The notes beneath the pieces were generated by a model. It did not search any database and had not been told where the DNA came from. It saw only the letters and a program-made list of their open reading frames with translations. Below, piece after piece: positions 38,838 through 48,206 of a stretch of DNA of 64,000 nucleotides. The stretch spans positions 1 to 64,000 of the forward strand of contig NZ_JBBDHC010000013.1 in NCBI RefSeq assembly GCF_037203605.1, in the 5' to 3' direction. The translations under genes and the position numbers were made by a program. The stretch comes from Denitratimonas tolerans. Lineage in GTDB: Bacteria; Pseudomonadota; Gammaproteobacteria; Xanthomonadales; Xanthomonadaceae. Position 1 is the first letter of the stretch, and every line of letters begins with the position of its first letter.

Positions 38838-39548
38838 ATGCCGCCCCCTTCCTCCGCGACCGCCCCGTCGTTTCTCTCGCTGCCGGAAGCGTCGGCGCGG
38901 CGTCTGCTGCACGAGGCGCTGGCGCGACTTTCCCCCCTGCAGCGGCAGGTGATGCTGCTGTGCCTGCAGGAGGGCGTGGATGCGGGAGAGATCGCCCGGC
39001 GGCTGGGCGCGGCACCCGCAGCGGTCGGCGCGTCGCTTGCCTTCGCCACCTCCCAGCTGCGCGTGCAGCTTTCGGATCGGCCGCAGGATCGCGAGTCCAC
39101 CGAATGGCTCAAGCGCTGCCGGGTGCTGTTGGCCAAGGGGGCGGGCGGCGCTGGTGCCGCACCGCAGCACGGCGAATCCGTGCCTGTACCGGAAGTGCCT
39201 TCGGCCGCGACAGCGCCGGTGGCGGCTGCTGCGGCATCGCCGCGACCTGCCGCTTCGCCACGGCAGCGGTCGCCCGTGACGCTCGGGCTCTGGCCGCGGC
39301 TCCCGGCGGCGTTGGCGCTGCTGGTGCTGGGCGCGGGACTGGCGCTCGGCTGGCAGGCCTGGCGCGCCGCGCGCCCGCCGGTCGTGAAGGTTGCGCCCGG
39401 CCCCCAGCGCATGCCGCCGCCGACGGCACCGGAGGCTCCGCTCACCGCGCCGGACTTCATGCTGGTGCTCTTTCGACAGCAGCATCCGGAGGTGCTCGAC
39501 GACCTCGAGTTCCACGTCTGGCTGTCCGAACAGGAAGCGCTGCGATGA
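38838..39548 (+). CDS. Sigma-4-like domain fused to a membrane segment, function unknown
   Basis: 236 residues. The N-terminal part (ARLSPLQRQVMLLCLQEGVD, then AGEIARRLGAAPAAVGASL) has the pattern of sigma-70 region 4. Sigma region 2 is absent. An Ala/Pro-rich linker leads to one transmembrane helix near 153-175 (LPAALALLVLGAGLALGWQAW) and a short C-terminal region (FMLVLFRQQHPEVLDDLEFHVWLSEQ). Its stop overlaps the start of a DUF3106 gene. In related genomes this place often holds an ECF-like sigma with membrane partner genes. It could be a membrane-tethered transcription regulator or an eroded sigma factor. No ribosome site is obvious at the ATG. Confidence 0.65.
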   Translation: MPPPSSATAPSFLSLPEASARRLLHEALARLSPLQRQVMLLCLQEGVDAGEIARRLGAAPAAVGASLAFATSQLRVQLSDRPQDRESTEWLKRCRVLLAKGAGGAGAAPQHGESVPVPEVPSAATAPVAAAAASPRPAASPRQRSPVTLGLWPRLPAALALLVLGAGLALGWQAWRAARPPVVKVAPGPQRMPPPTAPEAPLTAPDFMLVLFRQQHPEVLDDLEFHVWLSEQEALR

Positions 39549-40204
39549 AAGTTGCCGCGCTCTGCGCTCTGGTGCTGCTCGCCGGCGCGGCCTCGGCACA
39601 GGCTCCTGCCCCCGCGGGCGCGCCGGATGCGGCGGCGCTGCGCCAGACCCTGGCACCCTTCGATACTCTGCTGGCCGGCCTGCCGCCGGTGCTGCGCGAA
39701 CGTCTGGAGCTGCATGCGCGGGCCTGGCTGGCGCTGTCGCCCGAGGCGCAGGCACGGCTGCGGCTGGACCTGACCGCCTGGGACGACCTGGCCCCGCAGG
39801 AGAAACTCGCGTTGCGCGAGCGTTTCGACGCCTGGGAGCATCTCGACGAACCGACCCGCGGCGCGGTGCTCCAGGCCGAAGCGCGGCTGGCGCAGATGCC
39901 CGCCGAAGTGCGCGCGGGATGGCGTGCGCGCTTCGACGCGCTTTCGCCCGAGCAGCGCCGGCGCTACCGCTTCGATCCGCCCACGCGCGCCGCGATGGAC
40001 CTGGCCGGCCAGCTTTTTCCGTTCGTGCCGGCCGAGGAACATGCCGATACCCTGGCGCTGCTGCGGGCGCTGACGCCCGCCCAGGTCGACGCCCTGCGCC
40101 GGGAGCTGCGGCGGCTGCCGCCGAACCGGCGCGATGCCTTCCGGGTACGCCTGCTCGAACAGGATGTGCAGGGACGCGCCGCCCTGCTGGATGCCGCTCC
40201 CTGA
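39545..40204 (+). CDS. DUF3106-family exported protein
   Basis: 219 residues with a signal peptide (MKVAALCALVLLAGAASAQA). The rest is helical, with repeats such as LSPEAQARLRLDLTAWDDLAPQ, in pieces, and LSPEQRRRYRFDPPTRAAMD. The family is of unknown function and usually neighbours sigma-factor genes in Xanthomonadales. It overlaps the preceding gene by 4 bp (ATGA), so the two are coupled. Confidence 0.75.
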   Translation: MKVAALCALVLLAGAASAQAPAPAGAPDAAALRQTLAPFDTLLAGLPPVLRERLELHARAWLALSPEAQARLRLDLTAWDDLAPQEKLALRERFDAWEHLDEPTRGAVLQAEARLAQMPAEVRAGWRARFDALSPEQRRRYRFDPPTRAAMDLAGQLFPFVPAEEHADTLALLRALTPAQVDALRRELRRLPPNRRDAFRVRLLEQDVQGRAALLDAAP

Positions 40205-40286
40205 CCGCACCGGAAGGCCCGCGACGGCTGCCGCGCAGCGGGTTCTGCTGCTACCCTTCCGTCCCCGCGCCGCGCCCGTCATCGCC

Positions 40287-40973
40287 ATGAACGATTTCAT
40301 CGAGATCCACGAAAACGCCCTCGCGCGCGAGGACTGCGCCGCCATCGTTGCGCGCTTCGAGGCCGAGGGCGGCGGCACGCCCGGGCGCGTGGGCTCGGGC
40401 TATTTCCCCGAGCTCAAGGACAGCAGCGACATCACCCTGGAGGGGCGGCCGCAGTGGGAGGACGTGCAGAACCTGCTGCTGGATGCCGCGCTGCGCGCCA
40501 CCAAGGCCTATCTGCGGCGCTATCCGTATGCGGCGCTCGCTCCGCTGATGCTCCAGACCGGCGACCCGCCGCGCCGCCTGCACGCCCATGATCTCGAAAC
40601 CATGGACGATGCCACGCTCACCCGCCTGGTGCAGACGGTGCTGCGCCCCGGCTCCATCAACCTGCAGCGCTACACCGCCGACAAGGGCGGCTATCCCTAC
40701 TGGCACTGTGAGCTGTTTCCGCGCGACGAGCAGTGCGAAACGCTGCATCGGCACCTTTTGTGGACGCTCTATCTCAACGATGATTTCGAGGAAGGCGAGA
40801 CCGAGTTCCTCTACCAGAACCGCAAGGTGACGCCGCGCACCGGCAGCCTGCTGGTGGCACCGGCCGCTTTCACCCACACCCATCGCGGCAACATGCCGCG
40901 CGGCGGTGCCAAGTACATCGCCACCAGCTGGATCCTGTTCCAGCGCGCTGCCCAGATGTTCCCCTCGGGCTGA
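40287..40973 (+). CDS. 2-oxoglutarate/Fe(II)-dependent oxygenase (prolyl-hydroxylase-like)
   Basis: 228 residues. The metal site reads YWHCEL, a HxE variant of HxD, with the distal His in FTHTHRG. Family segments LWTLYLNDDFEEGETEF and KYIATSWILF are present. Such enzymes hydroxylate protein or small-molecule substrates using Fe(II), O2 and 2-oxoglutarate. Substrate unknown. The next gene may be translationally coupled (TGATG). Confidence 0.8.
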   Translation: MNDFIEIHENALAREDCAAIVARFEAEGGGTPGRVGSGYFPELKDSSDITLEGRPQWEDVQNLLLDAALRATKAYLRRYPYAALAPLMLQTGDPPRRLHAHDLETMDDATLTRLVQTVLRPGSINLQRYTADKGGYPYWHCELFPRDEQCETLHRHLLWTLYLNDDFEEGETEFLYQNRKVTPRTGSLLVAPAAFTHTHRGNMPRGGAKYIATSWILFQRAAQMFPSG

Positions 40974-42133
40974 TGCCGACGGCAGGCGGCAGGGGCATTC
41001 GGCACGCCGGGCGGCTTGCGTATACTTTCTCGACCGGCCGGATCGGCCGATGCGGGATCCGTGATTTGGACATCGACCCGGCCTCGCGCCACCCTGCCGA
41101 TGCCATCGAGGGCGAGCTGCCCGATGGCGATGCCGCCGCCGCGCTGCTGCTGTCGCGCCGCCCGGAACTGGTGCCATGGATCCTGCAGTGGCAGCGCGAA
41201 CTGATTGAAACCTTTGGCGAACCCCTGCGTCAGGACGCTGCTCGCAGCGCGGTCGCGCTGAGCATCGCGCTGGCGCGGATGGGCCTGCGCCACGGCAGCT
41301 GGGGCGAGGACTTCCACGCCTACCACAACGAGAACCACGCGCTCGAGCTGATGGATGGCCGCCTCGGCCAGCTGGTGTCCACGGCCGGAGAGGCGTTCGA
41401 CGGGCGCGACCGGATCGCGCTGATGCTGTTCTGCGCCTGCCACGACCTGCGCCAACGCGAGGACGGCGAGGGCGACGGGCCGGTGGGTCCGAACGAGGCC
41501 GCCAGCATGGCCGAAAGCCGGCGCATCCTCGCCGCCGCCGGCTTCGATCCGCAGCGTGATGCCTGGCTCTACGGAACCCTGGAGCTGGCCATCGCCGGCT
41601 CGACCTTCGACGCGCGCCCGCTGCCGCCGGACAGCCGCAGCAACACCGCGGAACTTGCCGCGCGCGGCGGCGCGCTTGCGCCGCATCTGGCGCAGTGGCT
41701 GGACGCGCGCGAGCCGCAGTGGCGCAGCGACGCTGTCCGCCAGCACGCCCTGGCCCTGGCCCAGGTCGCCTCGGATCTGGACACCGCCAACGTCGCCGAG
41801 CCGATGCTGGAGCTGGCCGCCAGCTCGATCCGCCTGTGCGAGGAGCGCGAGATGCGCGCCGGGCGTTCACTGGACGATGCGCAATCGGTCGCGCCGTGCT
41901 TCGCCTTTCTCACCGAAGGACAGGAGCGCTATTTCTTCGAGCTGCACCGCTTCTGCTCCGAACCGGGACGTCTGGCTTTCGCCGAGGGCAAGGCCGCCAA
42001 CGCCGCCCCGATGCGCGCGCTGCTGGACGCGCTGCGCGCGGATTTTGCCCGGGACCCGGGCCAGTGCCAGTGCGGGCTGGACGTCATTCGCCACTTCGCG
42101 CGGCTGGCGCTGCGGGTCTCCGAATGCGAGTGA
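40973..42133 (+). CDS. HD-domain phosphohydrolase-like protein
   Basis: 386 residues if ATG 40973 is used (it overlaps the previous stop). The first 31 codons look non-coding and contain a promoter-like TATACT, so TTG 41066 may be the true start. The HD-type metal ligands appear as YHNENHALELM, ACHDLRQ and ASDLDTANV. The C-terminal part is helical. The family hydrolyses phosphate esters or nucleotides; the substrate here is unknown. It overlaps pyrE by 10 bp, which may hint at nucleotide metabolism. This is context only. Confidence 0.65.
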   Translation: MPTAGGRGIRHAGRLAYTFSTGRIGRCGIRDLDIDPASRHPADAIEGELPDGDAAAALLLSRRPELVPWILQWQRELIETFGEPLRQDAARSAVALSIALARMGLRHGSWGEDFHAYHNENHALELMDGRLGQLVSTAGEAFDGRDRIALMLFCACHDLRQREDGEGDGPVGPNEAASMAESRRILAAAGFDPQRDAWLYGTLELAIAGSTFDARPLPPDSRSNTAELAARGGALAPHLAQWLDAREPQWRSDAVRQHALALAQVASDLDTANVAEPMLELAASSIRLCEEREMRAGRSLDDAQSVAPCFAFLTEGQERYFFELHRFCSEPGRLAFAEGKAANAAPMRALLDALRADFARDPGQCQCGLDVIRHFARLALRVSECE

Positions 42134-42789
42134 AGGACCACCAGTTCCGATTCTTCGATCTGGCGCTGCGCTGCCAGGTGCTGCGCTTCGGGGAATTCAC
42201 CCTCAAGTCCGGGCGCGTGAGCCCGTACTTTTTCAATGCCGGGCGCTTCGACCACGGCGCGGCGTTGGCCACGCTGGCAGAGTGCTATGCGCAGGCGCTG
42301 GAGGAATCGGGACTGGCCTTCGACATGCTGTTCGGCCCGGCCTACAAGGGCATCCCGCTCGCCACGGCGGTTGCGATCGCGCTGGCCGCGCGCGGACGCG
42401 ACGTGCCGGTGGCCTTCAACCGCAAGGAAGCCAAGGACCACGGCGAAGGCGGACTGATGATCGGCGCGCCGCTCAAGGGCCGCGTCCTGATCGTCGACGA
42501 CGTGGTGACCGCCGGGACCGCGGTGCGCGAATCCATCGCCATGATCGGCGCGGCCGGCGCAACGCCCTGTGGCGTGCTGGTCGCGCTCGATCGGCAGGAG
42601 CGAGGTGAATCGGGGCTGTCCGCCACCCAGGAGATCACCGCCGGTTCCGGCATTCCCGTGGTCGCCGTCGCGCGGCTGGAAGAATTGCTGGCCTATACTT
42701 CCGGCCAGCCGGCGCTGCAAGAGCACCTTGGGCGCCTGCAGGCCTACCGCGCACGTTATGGCGTCGCACAGGCCGCACCGTCCCACTGA
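42124..42789 (+). CDS. pyrE: Orotate phosphoribosyltransferase
   Basis: 221 residues from ATG 42124; GTG 42130 is an alternative. It joins orotate and PRPP to form OMP in pyrimidine synthesis. The PRPP motif is VLIVDDVVTAGTAVRE. LKSGRVSPYFFNAG, GPAYKGIPLAT and AFNRKEAKDHGEGG are family segments; the last contains the catalytic flexible loop. Confidence 0.96.
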   Translation: MRVKDHQFRFFDLALRCQVLRFGEFTLKSGRVSPYFFNAGRFDHGAALATLAECYAQALEESGLAFDMLFGPAYKGIPLATAVAIALAARGRDVPVAFNRKEAKDHGEGGLMIGAPLKGRVLIVDDVVTAGTAVRESIAMIGAAGATPCGVLVALDRQERGESGLSATQEITAGSGIPVVAVARLEELLAYTSGQPALQEHLGRLQAYRARYGVAQAAPSH

Positions 42790-42807
42790 AGTCCCGCAGG
42801 ATTCCGA

Positions 42808-43464
42808 GTGAAAACGACAGCTGCCCTTCCCCTGATCGCCGGCCTGCTCTGCCTTGCGCTCGGCGCGATTTCGTCCGACGCACAGGCCCAGCGCAAGCTT
42901 TACCGCTGGACGGACAAGGACGGCAACGTGCACTACACCGACACGTTGCCGGCCGAGGCGGCCAAGGACAAGCAGGAAGAACTCAACAGCCAGGGCATGA
43001 CGGTCAAGACCACCGAGCGCGTGCGCACGGCCGAAGAGCAGGCCGCCTGGGAGGCGGAACAGGCCGAGCTGGAAAAGGTGCGCCTTGTCGCCGAGCAAAA
43101 GGCCAAGATGGATTCGGTGCTGGTCTCGTCCTATCCGGCCGAGTCGGATTTGCAGCGCGCCTACCGCGAGCGCTTCGACCTGATCGAACAGAGCCTGGAA
43201 TCCGCGCGGATCGGCATCCGCAGCCAGGAAAAGAGCCTGGCCGAGCTTCTCGATCACGCTGCCGATCTCGAACGCAACGGCAAGCCGGTGCCGGTGCAGA
43301 TCAGGGATTCGATCACGCGTGCGCGCTCGCAGGTCGCCGACCAGCGCGCCTATCTCACGCGCCGCGAGACCGAGCGCACCGCCCTGCGCGCCGAGTTCGA
43401 CGAGCTGCTGGCGCGCTATCGCGAGCTCAAGGGCATCACGCCGCCCGCGCCGGAAAGTCCCTGA
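42808..43464 (+). CDS. DUF4124-domain exported protein
   Basis: 218 residues from GTG 42808. A signal peptide (LPLIAGLLCLALGAISSDAQA) leads into a DUF4124 domain (KLYRWTDKDGNVHYTDTLP). A long Glu/Arg-rich helical or coiled-coil part follows. The function of the family is unknown. It ends one base from the convergent xdhC stop. Confidence 0.85.
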   Translation: MKTTAALPLIAGLLCLALGAISSDAQAQRKLYRWTDKDGNVHYTDTLPAEAAKDKQEELNSQGMTVKTTERVRTAEEQAAWEAEQAELEKVRLVAEQKAKMDSVLVSSYPAESDLQRAYRERFDLIEQSLESARIGIRSQEKSLAELLDHAADLERNGKPVPVQIRDSITRARSQVADQRAYLTRRETERTALRAEFDELLARYRELKGITPPAPESP

Positions 43465-43465
43465 G

Positions 43466-44353
43466 TCACCCTGACGCGCGACGCGCGCTGCGTCGCGCGA
43501 TGAGCTGCGCCAGGATCCCGACCGCGATCTCGTGCGGCGTCTCGTCGCCGATCGGCAGGCCCACCGGTGCCTGCATGCCTTCCAGCCACGCCGCGTGCGC
43601 GGGAAGCGCGCGGCGCACCTGCGCGATGCGCCTGCGGCTGCCCATCATGCCGAGGAAGGCGCAGCGGCTGCCGGCAAGCGCGTCCAGCGCTGCGACGTCG
43701 GTCGGGTAGTCGCGGCTGAGCAGCACGATGTAGAGATCGCGTGCGGTGTTCGCGGCGCGGCGCAGGCTCCCGGATGTCGCGTCGATGCAGGTTGCCGTGA
43801 TATCGCGATCGGGTGGAAAACACTCGGGCCGTGAATCGGCCAGCCAGACCTCGAAGTCGACCAGGCCGGCGAGCTGCGCCAGCGCGTGGCCGCAGTGGCC
43901 GGCACCCGCGATCAGCAGGCGCGGGCGCGGATGCAGGACCTGCGCGGCCGCATCCCGATCACCCATCCCGGCACCCGACAGCTCCGTCGCTTCGCCTTCC
44001 GCCAGCGCCGACGCGATGGCCTGCGCGCGGGCGGCATCGTCAACGCCCTGCCAGACCCGCACGGCGACCCGCATCGTGCCGCCGCAGATGCCGGCCGAGC
44101 CGGGTTGGCCGGTCAGTGCAATCTCCAGCGTTTTGCAGCCGCCGGCGGCGGCAAGCAGCGCGCGCGCGGTTTCGATCACGCGCGCCTCCATCGCGCCGCC
44201 GCCGACGCTGAAGGCAATGCGGTCGGCTTCGATCAGCATCCGCGCGCCGGGCTTGCGCGGGGTTGCGCCGCGCGCCGCGACGACGCTCGCCAGCGCCACG
44301 CCGCGGCCATCGGCCAGCCGGTCGGCCAGCCGGGCGAACAGGGCTTCATCCAT
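43466..44353 (-). CDS. xdhC: Xanthine dehydrogenase accessory protein XdhC
   Basis: 295 residues. XdhC carries and sulfurates the molybdenum cofactor for XdhB. The N-terminal domain has GARMLIEADRIAFSVGGGAME. The C-terminal Rossmann half has LLIAGAGHCGHALAQLA and LGMMGSRRRI. It overlaps xdhB by 8 bp in the order xdhA-xdhB-xdhC. Confidence 0.93.
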   Translation of the reverse strand: MDEALFARLADRLADGRGVALASVVAARGATPRKPGARMLIEADRIAFSVGGGAMEARVIETARALLAAAGGCKTLEIALTGQPGSAGICGGTMRVAVRVWQGVDDAARAQAIASALAEGEATELSGAGMGDRDAAAQVLHPRPRLLIAGAGHCGHALAQLAGLVDFEVWLADSRPECFPPDRDITATCIDATSGSLRRAANTARDLYIVLLSRDYPTDVAALDALAGSRCAFLGMMGSRRRIAQVRRALPAHAAWLEGMQAPVGLPIGDETPHEIAVGILAQLIARRSARRASG

Positions 44354-46724
44354 GGCTGAAGGTCCGACGACCGCTTGCTTCCTCCTGTGCGCGGGGAAGC
44401 GGATCGGATCGGGCGGACGTTTCGCGCACGGCATCAATCGCCCGGAAGATCGCTTCGGGCGTGGCCGGCGCGCCAAGTTCCACCCGGCGCGGATCACCGC
44501 CGAACGCCGCAACCGCGTCGCGGATCGCTTCGCGTGCGGCAATGGCCAGCATCAGCGGCGGTTCGCCTACGGCCTTGGAGCCGAATACGGCGGCGGTCGC
44601 GGGCGGGGTCGGAGGGATATACAGGCGCACCCGGAAATCCTCGGGCACATCGCCCAGCGTCGGAATCTTGTAGGTGCTGGGCGCATCGGTGAGCAGCCGG
44701 CCCTGATCGGAGAACCGCAGCTCCTCGCAGGTCAGCCAGCCCAGGCCCTGCACGAAGCCGCCTTCGATCTGGCCGCGGTCTATGCCCGGATTCAGCGAGT
44801 CGCCGACATCGTGCAGGATGTCCACGCGCAGCAGGCGGTGTACGCCGGTGTCGCCATCCACCTCGACCTCGCACACCGCTGCGCCGAACGCGAAGTAATG
44901 GAACGGATGCCCCTTGCCGGTGGCCGGATTCCAGCGCAGGCCGGGCGTGCGGTAGTAGCCGGTCGCCGACAGGCTCACGCGCTGCGCATAGGCCGCCTTC
45001 ACCAGCGTGACGAAGTCCACGCGGGCATCGGGCGCGCTGCGCAGGAAGGCGGCATCATCGCTGAACTCGACCTGGTCCGCATCGCCATGCAGCAGGTTCG
45101 CGGCCACCGGGCGCAGTCGCGCAATCAGGGTTTCGCAGGCCGCCTTCACCGCCTGGCCGTTGAGGTCGGCGCCGGTGCTGGCGGCGGTGGCCGAGGTGTT
45201 GGGCACCTTGTCGGTGCTGGTGGGCATGATCCGCAGCCGCGCGGCGGAAACGCCCAGCGTGCGCGCCGCCACTGCGAGCATCTTGGTGTGCAGGCCCTGG
45301 CCCATCTCGGTGCCGCCGTGGTTCAACTGGATGCTGCCGTCGGTGTAGATGTGCAGCAGCGCGCCGGCCTGGTTGTACTCGGTCTTGTTGAAGGAAATGC
45401 CGAACTTGATCGGCGTGATCGCGATGCCGCGCTTGCTGTGCCGATGCGCCGCATTGAACGCGGCGACCTGCGCGCGGCGTGCGGAAAAATCACCGCGTTC
45501 CAGTGCCTGCTGCCACAGTTCGTGCATGTGGTTGCCGGTCACCGGCTGGTCGTAATGCGTGGCCTGGCCCTCGCGATAGAAATTGCGTTCCCGCACCTCA
45601 TGCGCGGGAAGGCCCAGATGGCGGGCGATCTGTTCGATGATTTCCTCGCCCACGATCACGCCCTGCGGCCCGCCAAAGCCGCGGAACGCGGTATTGGACG
45701 GCAGGTGCGTCCTGCAGATGCGCCCGACCACGCGCACGTTCGGGCAGAAGTAGGCGTTGTCCACGTGCACCATTGCGCGCGAGAGCACCGGCGGGGAGAG
45801 TTCACAGCTCCAGCCGCCGTTGGCGATCAGCTCCACGTCCAGCGCGCGCAGCCTGCCGTCGCGCTCGCAGCCCACGCGCCAGCGCCCGAGGAAGGGGTGG
45901 CGCTTGCCGGTCATGCGCATGTCCAGACCGCGTTCGAGCTTGATCCGCACCGGCCTGCCGGTGCGCCACGCCGCCAGTGCGGCGACGGCGGCATAGGGAT
46001 TGGCCTGGGTTTCCTTGCCGCCGAAGCCACCGCCCATGCGCAGCGAGCGGCACACGACCTGGTTCGCCGGCAGCCCGAGCACATGCGCGACGATGGCCTG
46101 GGTTTCGCTCGGGTGCTGGGTGGATGCCGTCACCTGCACCACGCCTTCCGAATCCACGCTGGCCCAGCTGGCCTGGGTTTCCAGATAGAAGTGCTCCTGC
46201 CCGCCGACGTGCAGTTCGCCGTGCAGTACCACCGGCGCGGCGGCCAATGCGGCTTCCACGTCGCCGCGCACGATCTGCGAGGGCAGCATGTGGAAGGCGT
46301 CGGCGGCCAGCGCCGCCTCGATGGTCAGGATCGGCGGCAGCGGTTCGTATTCCACGCGTACCCGCTCCGCCGCCGCGCGTGCGGTGGCTTCGTCCCTGGC
46401 CACCACCCAGGCCACCGACTGGCCGTGGAACGACACCACATCGTCCGCGATCACCGGCTCATCGTGCAAAATCGTGCCGGAGTCGTTTTCGCCGGGAATG
46501 TCGGCGGCGGTCAGCACCGTGGCCACGCCCGGCACGGCCAGCGCCTGCGCCACGTCGATGCGCAGCACCCGCGCATGTGCGTGCGGGGAGGTCACCGGCC
46601 AGACGCTCAGCAGGCCCTGCGGCGGATGCTGCTCGTCGGTGTACACCGCGCGGCCGGTGACGTGGCCGACGGCGCTTTCGTGCTTGAGCTGCGAGGGGTC
46701 TTGCGCGGGGGGCTTCCGGCTCAT
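44346..46724 (-). CDS. xdhB: Xanthine dehydrogenase, molybdopterin-binding subunit XdhB
   Basis: 792 residues from MSRKPPAQDPSQLKH. It carries the Mo-cofactor site that oxidises hypoxanthine to xanthine and urate. Motifs are MGGGFGGKETQAN, RGFGGPQGVIVGEEI and the catalytic Glu in SKAVGEPPLMLA. The start overlaps the xdhA stop (ATGA). Confidence 0.95.
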   Translation of the reverse strand: MSRKPPAQDPSQLKHESAVGHVTGRAVYTDEQHPPQGLLSVWPVTSPHAHARVLRIDVAQALAVPGVATVLTAADIPGENDSGTILHDEPVIADDVVSFHGQSVAWVVARDEATARAAAERVRVEYEPLPPILTIEAALAADAFHMLPSQIVRGDVEAALAAAPVVLHGELHVGGQEHFYLETQASWASVDSEGVVQVTASTQHPSETQAIVAHVLGLPANQVVCRSLRMGGGFGGKETQANPYAAVAALAAWRTGRPVRIKLERGLDMRMTGKRHPFLGRWRVGCERDGRLRALDVELIANGGWSCELSPPVLSRAMVHVDNAYFCPNVRVVGRICRTHLPSNTAFRGFGGPQGVIVGEEIIEQIARHLGLPAHEVRERNFYREGQATHYDQPVTGNHMHELWQQALERGDFSARRAQVAAFNAAHRHSKRGIAITPIKFGISFNKTEYNQAGALLHIYTDGSIQLNHGGTEMGQGLHTKMLAVAARTLGVSAARLRIMPTSTDKVPNTSATAASTGADLNGQAVKAACETLIARLRPVAANLLHGDADQVEFSDDAAFLRSAPDARVDFVTLVKAAYAQRVSLSATGYYRTPGLRWNPATGKGHPFHYFAFGAAVCEVEVDGDTGVHRLLRVDILHDVGDSLNPGIDRGQIEGGFVQGLGWLTCEELRFSDQGRLLTDAPSTYKIPTLGDVPEDFRVRLYIPPTPPATAAVFGSKAVGEPPLMLAIAAREAIRDAVAAFGGDPRRVELGAPATPEAIFRAIDAVRETSARSDPLPRAQEEASGRRTFSHG

Positions 46725-48106
46725 GCCGCGCCCTCCACGCCGAGCTTTTCGCGCGCGAATTTCGCGAACAGGTTGCCGCACAGCGCGCGGCGGTAGGCGG
46801 CGCTGGCGCGGTGGTCGGAGAGCGGCGTGAACGCCTGCGTCAGCGCGGTGCGCGCAGTTTCCACGGCGGCGGCATCGAGTGGCTTGCCGAGCAGCGCGGC
46901 TTCCACCTCCAGCGCACGCTTCGGCGTGGCGGCCACCCCGCCGAACGCGAGCCGCGCGTGCGTGACGACGCCCTGCGCATCGCGCGCCAGCGCGAACGCG
47001 GCGGCAACGATGCTGATGTCGTCGGTCTGGCGTTTGGCGACCTTGTATCCGGCCTGCGCGATGTCATCGCGCCGCGGCAGCGTCACCGCGACGATGATCT
47101 CCTCCGGTGCGCGCGCCGTCTTGCGGTAGTCGAGGAAGAAGTCCGCCAGCGCGACGCTGCGCCGCCCGCTCGGCCCCGCCAGTTCGAGCGTTGCATCCAG
47201 CGCCAGCAGCACCGGCGCGAGGTCGCCGATCGGCGAGGCCGAGCCGAGGTTCCCGCCGAGGGTCGCGCGATTGCGCACCTGGCGCGCGGCGAACCAGGGC
47301 AGAAGCTCGTCCAGCGCCGGGAACAGGCCGGCGAGTTCGCGTTCGATCCGCGTCAGCGGTACGCCCGCGCCGATGCGGACCCGCGTTTCATCCACGTCGA
47401 TGGCGTGCAGTTCAACGACGCGATCCAGCGCGATGAACGCCGGCGCGACGGCCTGCCCGCGGCTGAGGTTCACGCCCAGATCGGTGCCGCCGGCGATGAA
47501 GGCCGCCTCCGGATGCGCGGCTTTCAGCGCCAGCGCATCAGCCAGCGCTGCCGGGCTGTGGAACCCCTCCAGCGCCGCCGCGCCCTGCGGCGCGCGCGGT
47601 GCCGCACGCAGCGCATCGAACCGGTCGGTGTCGCGCGGGTGCATGCGCAGCGCCGCCGTCGCATCGCGGATCGAGCGATAGCCGGTGCAGCGGCACAGGT
47701 TGCCTTCCGTCGCGTGGTCGGAGAGTTCGCCCTCGTAGTAGCCGGCGAACAGGCTCATCACGAAGCCCGGCGTGCAGTAGCCGCACTGCGAGCCGCCGTG
47801 GTCCACCATCGCCCGCTGCACCGGATGCAGGCTCGCGCCCTCGGCCAGGGCTTCGACCGTCAGCACCTCACGTCCCGGCAGCGCGCCCATCGGCAGCAGG
47901 CAGCTGTTGACCGCGACGAAGTGCGAGCCACCCGCGCCGTCGGGCTCGCGCAGCACCACGGTGCAGGCACCGCAGTCGCCATCGCCGCAGCCCTCCTTGG
48001 TGCCGGTGAGGTGGCGTTCGCGCAGCCAGCGCAGCAGCGGCTGCTTCGGGTTTTCGTCGGCCAGGTCCAGCGCCCGTCCGTTCAAGGAAAATGTCGTCGG
48101 ATTCAT
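46721..48106 (-). CDS. xdhA: Xanthine dehydrogenase, FeS/FAD subunit XdhA
   Basis: 461 residues. The N-terminal [2Fe-2S] ligands are in EGCGDGDCGACTV and the second cluster in QCGYCTPGF and NLCRCTGYRSI. The FAD domain has FIAGGTDLGVNLSRG and NRATLGGNLGSASPIGD. It passes electrons from XdhB to NAD+. It heads the xdhABC operon and is divergent from the adenine deaminase gene with a 100-bp shared control region. Confidence 0.95.
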   Translation of the reverse strand: MNPTTFSLNGRALDLADENPKQPLLRWLRERHLTGTKEGCGDGDCGACTVVLREPDGAGGSHFVAVNSCLLPMGALPGREVLTVEALAEGASLHPVQRAMVDHGGSQCGYCTPGFVMSLFAGYYEGELSDHATEGNLCRCTGYRSIRDATAALRMHPRDTDRFDALRAAPRAPQGAAALEGFHSPAALADALALKAAHPEAAFIAGGTDLGVNLSRGQAVAPAFIALDRVVELHAIDVDETRVRIGAGVPLTRIERELAGLFPALDELLPWFAARQVRNRATLGGNLGSASPIGDLAPVLLALDATLELAGPSGRRSVALADFFLDYRKTARAPEEIIVAVTLPRRDDIAQAGYKVAKRQTDDISIVAAAFALARDAQGVVTHARLAFGGVAATPKRALEVEAALLGKPLDAAAVETARTALTQAFTPLSDHRASAAYRRALCGNLFAKFAREKLGVEGAA

Positions 48107-48206
48107 GCGTGAAGGTTAGCGCAGCCGGTTGTCCCTGCGCGCGCGGCGCTACCGCTTGACCTGCGGGTTGTTGCAGACTCGACGCTTTCCACTTCCTCAC
48201 CACGCC

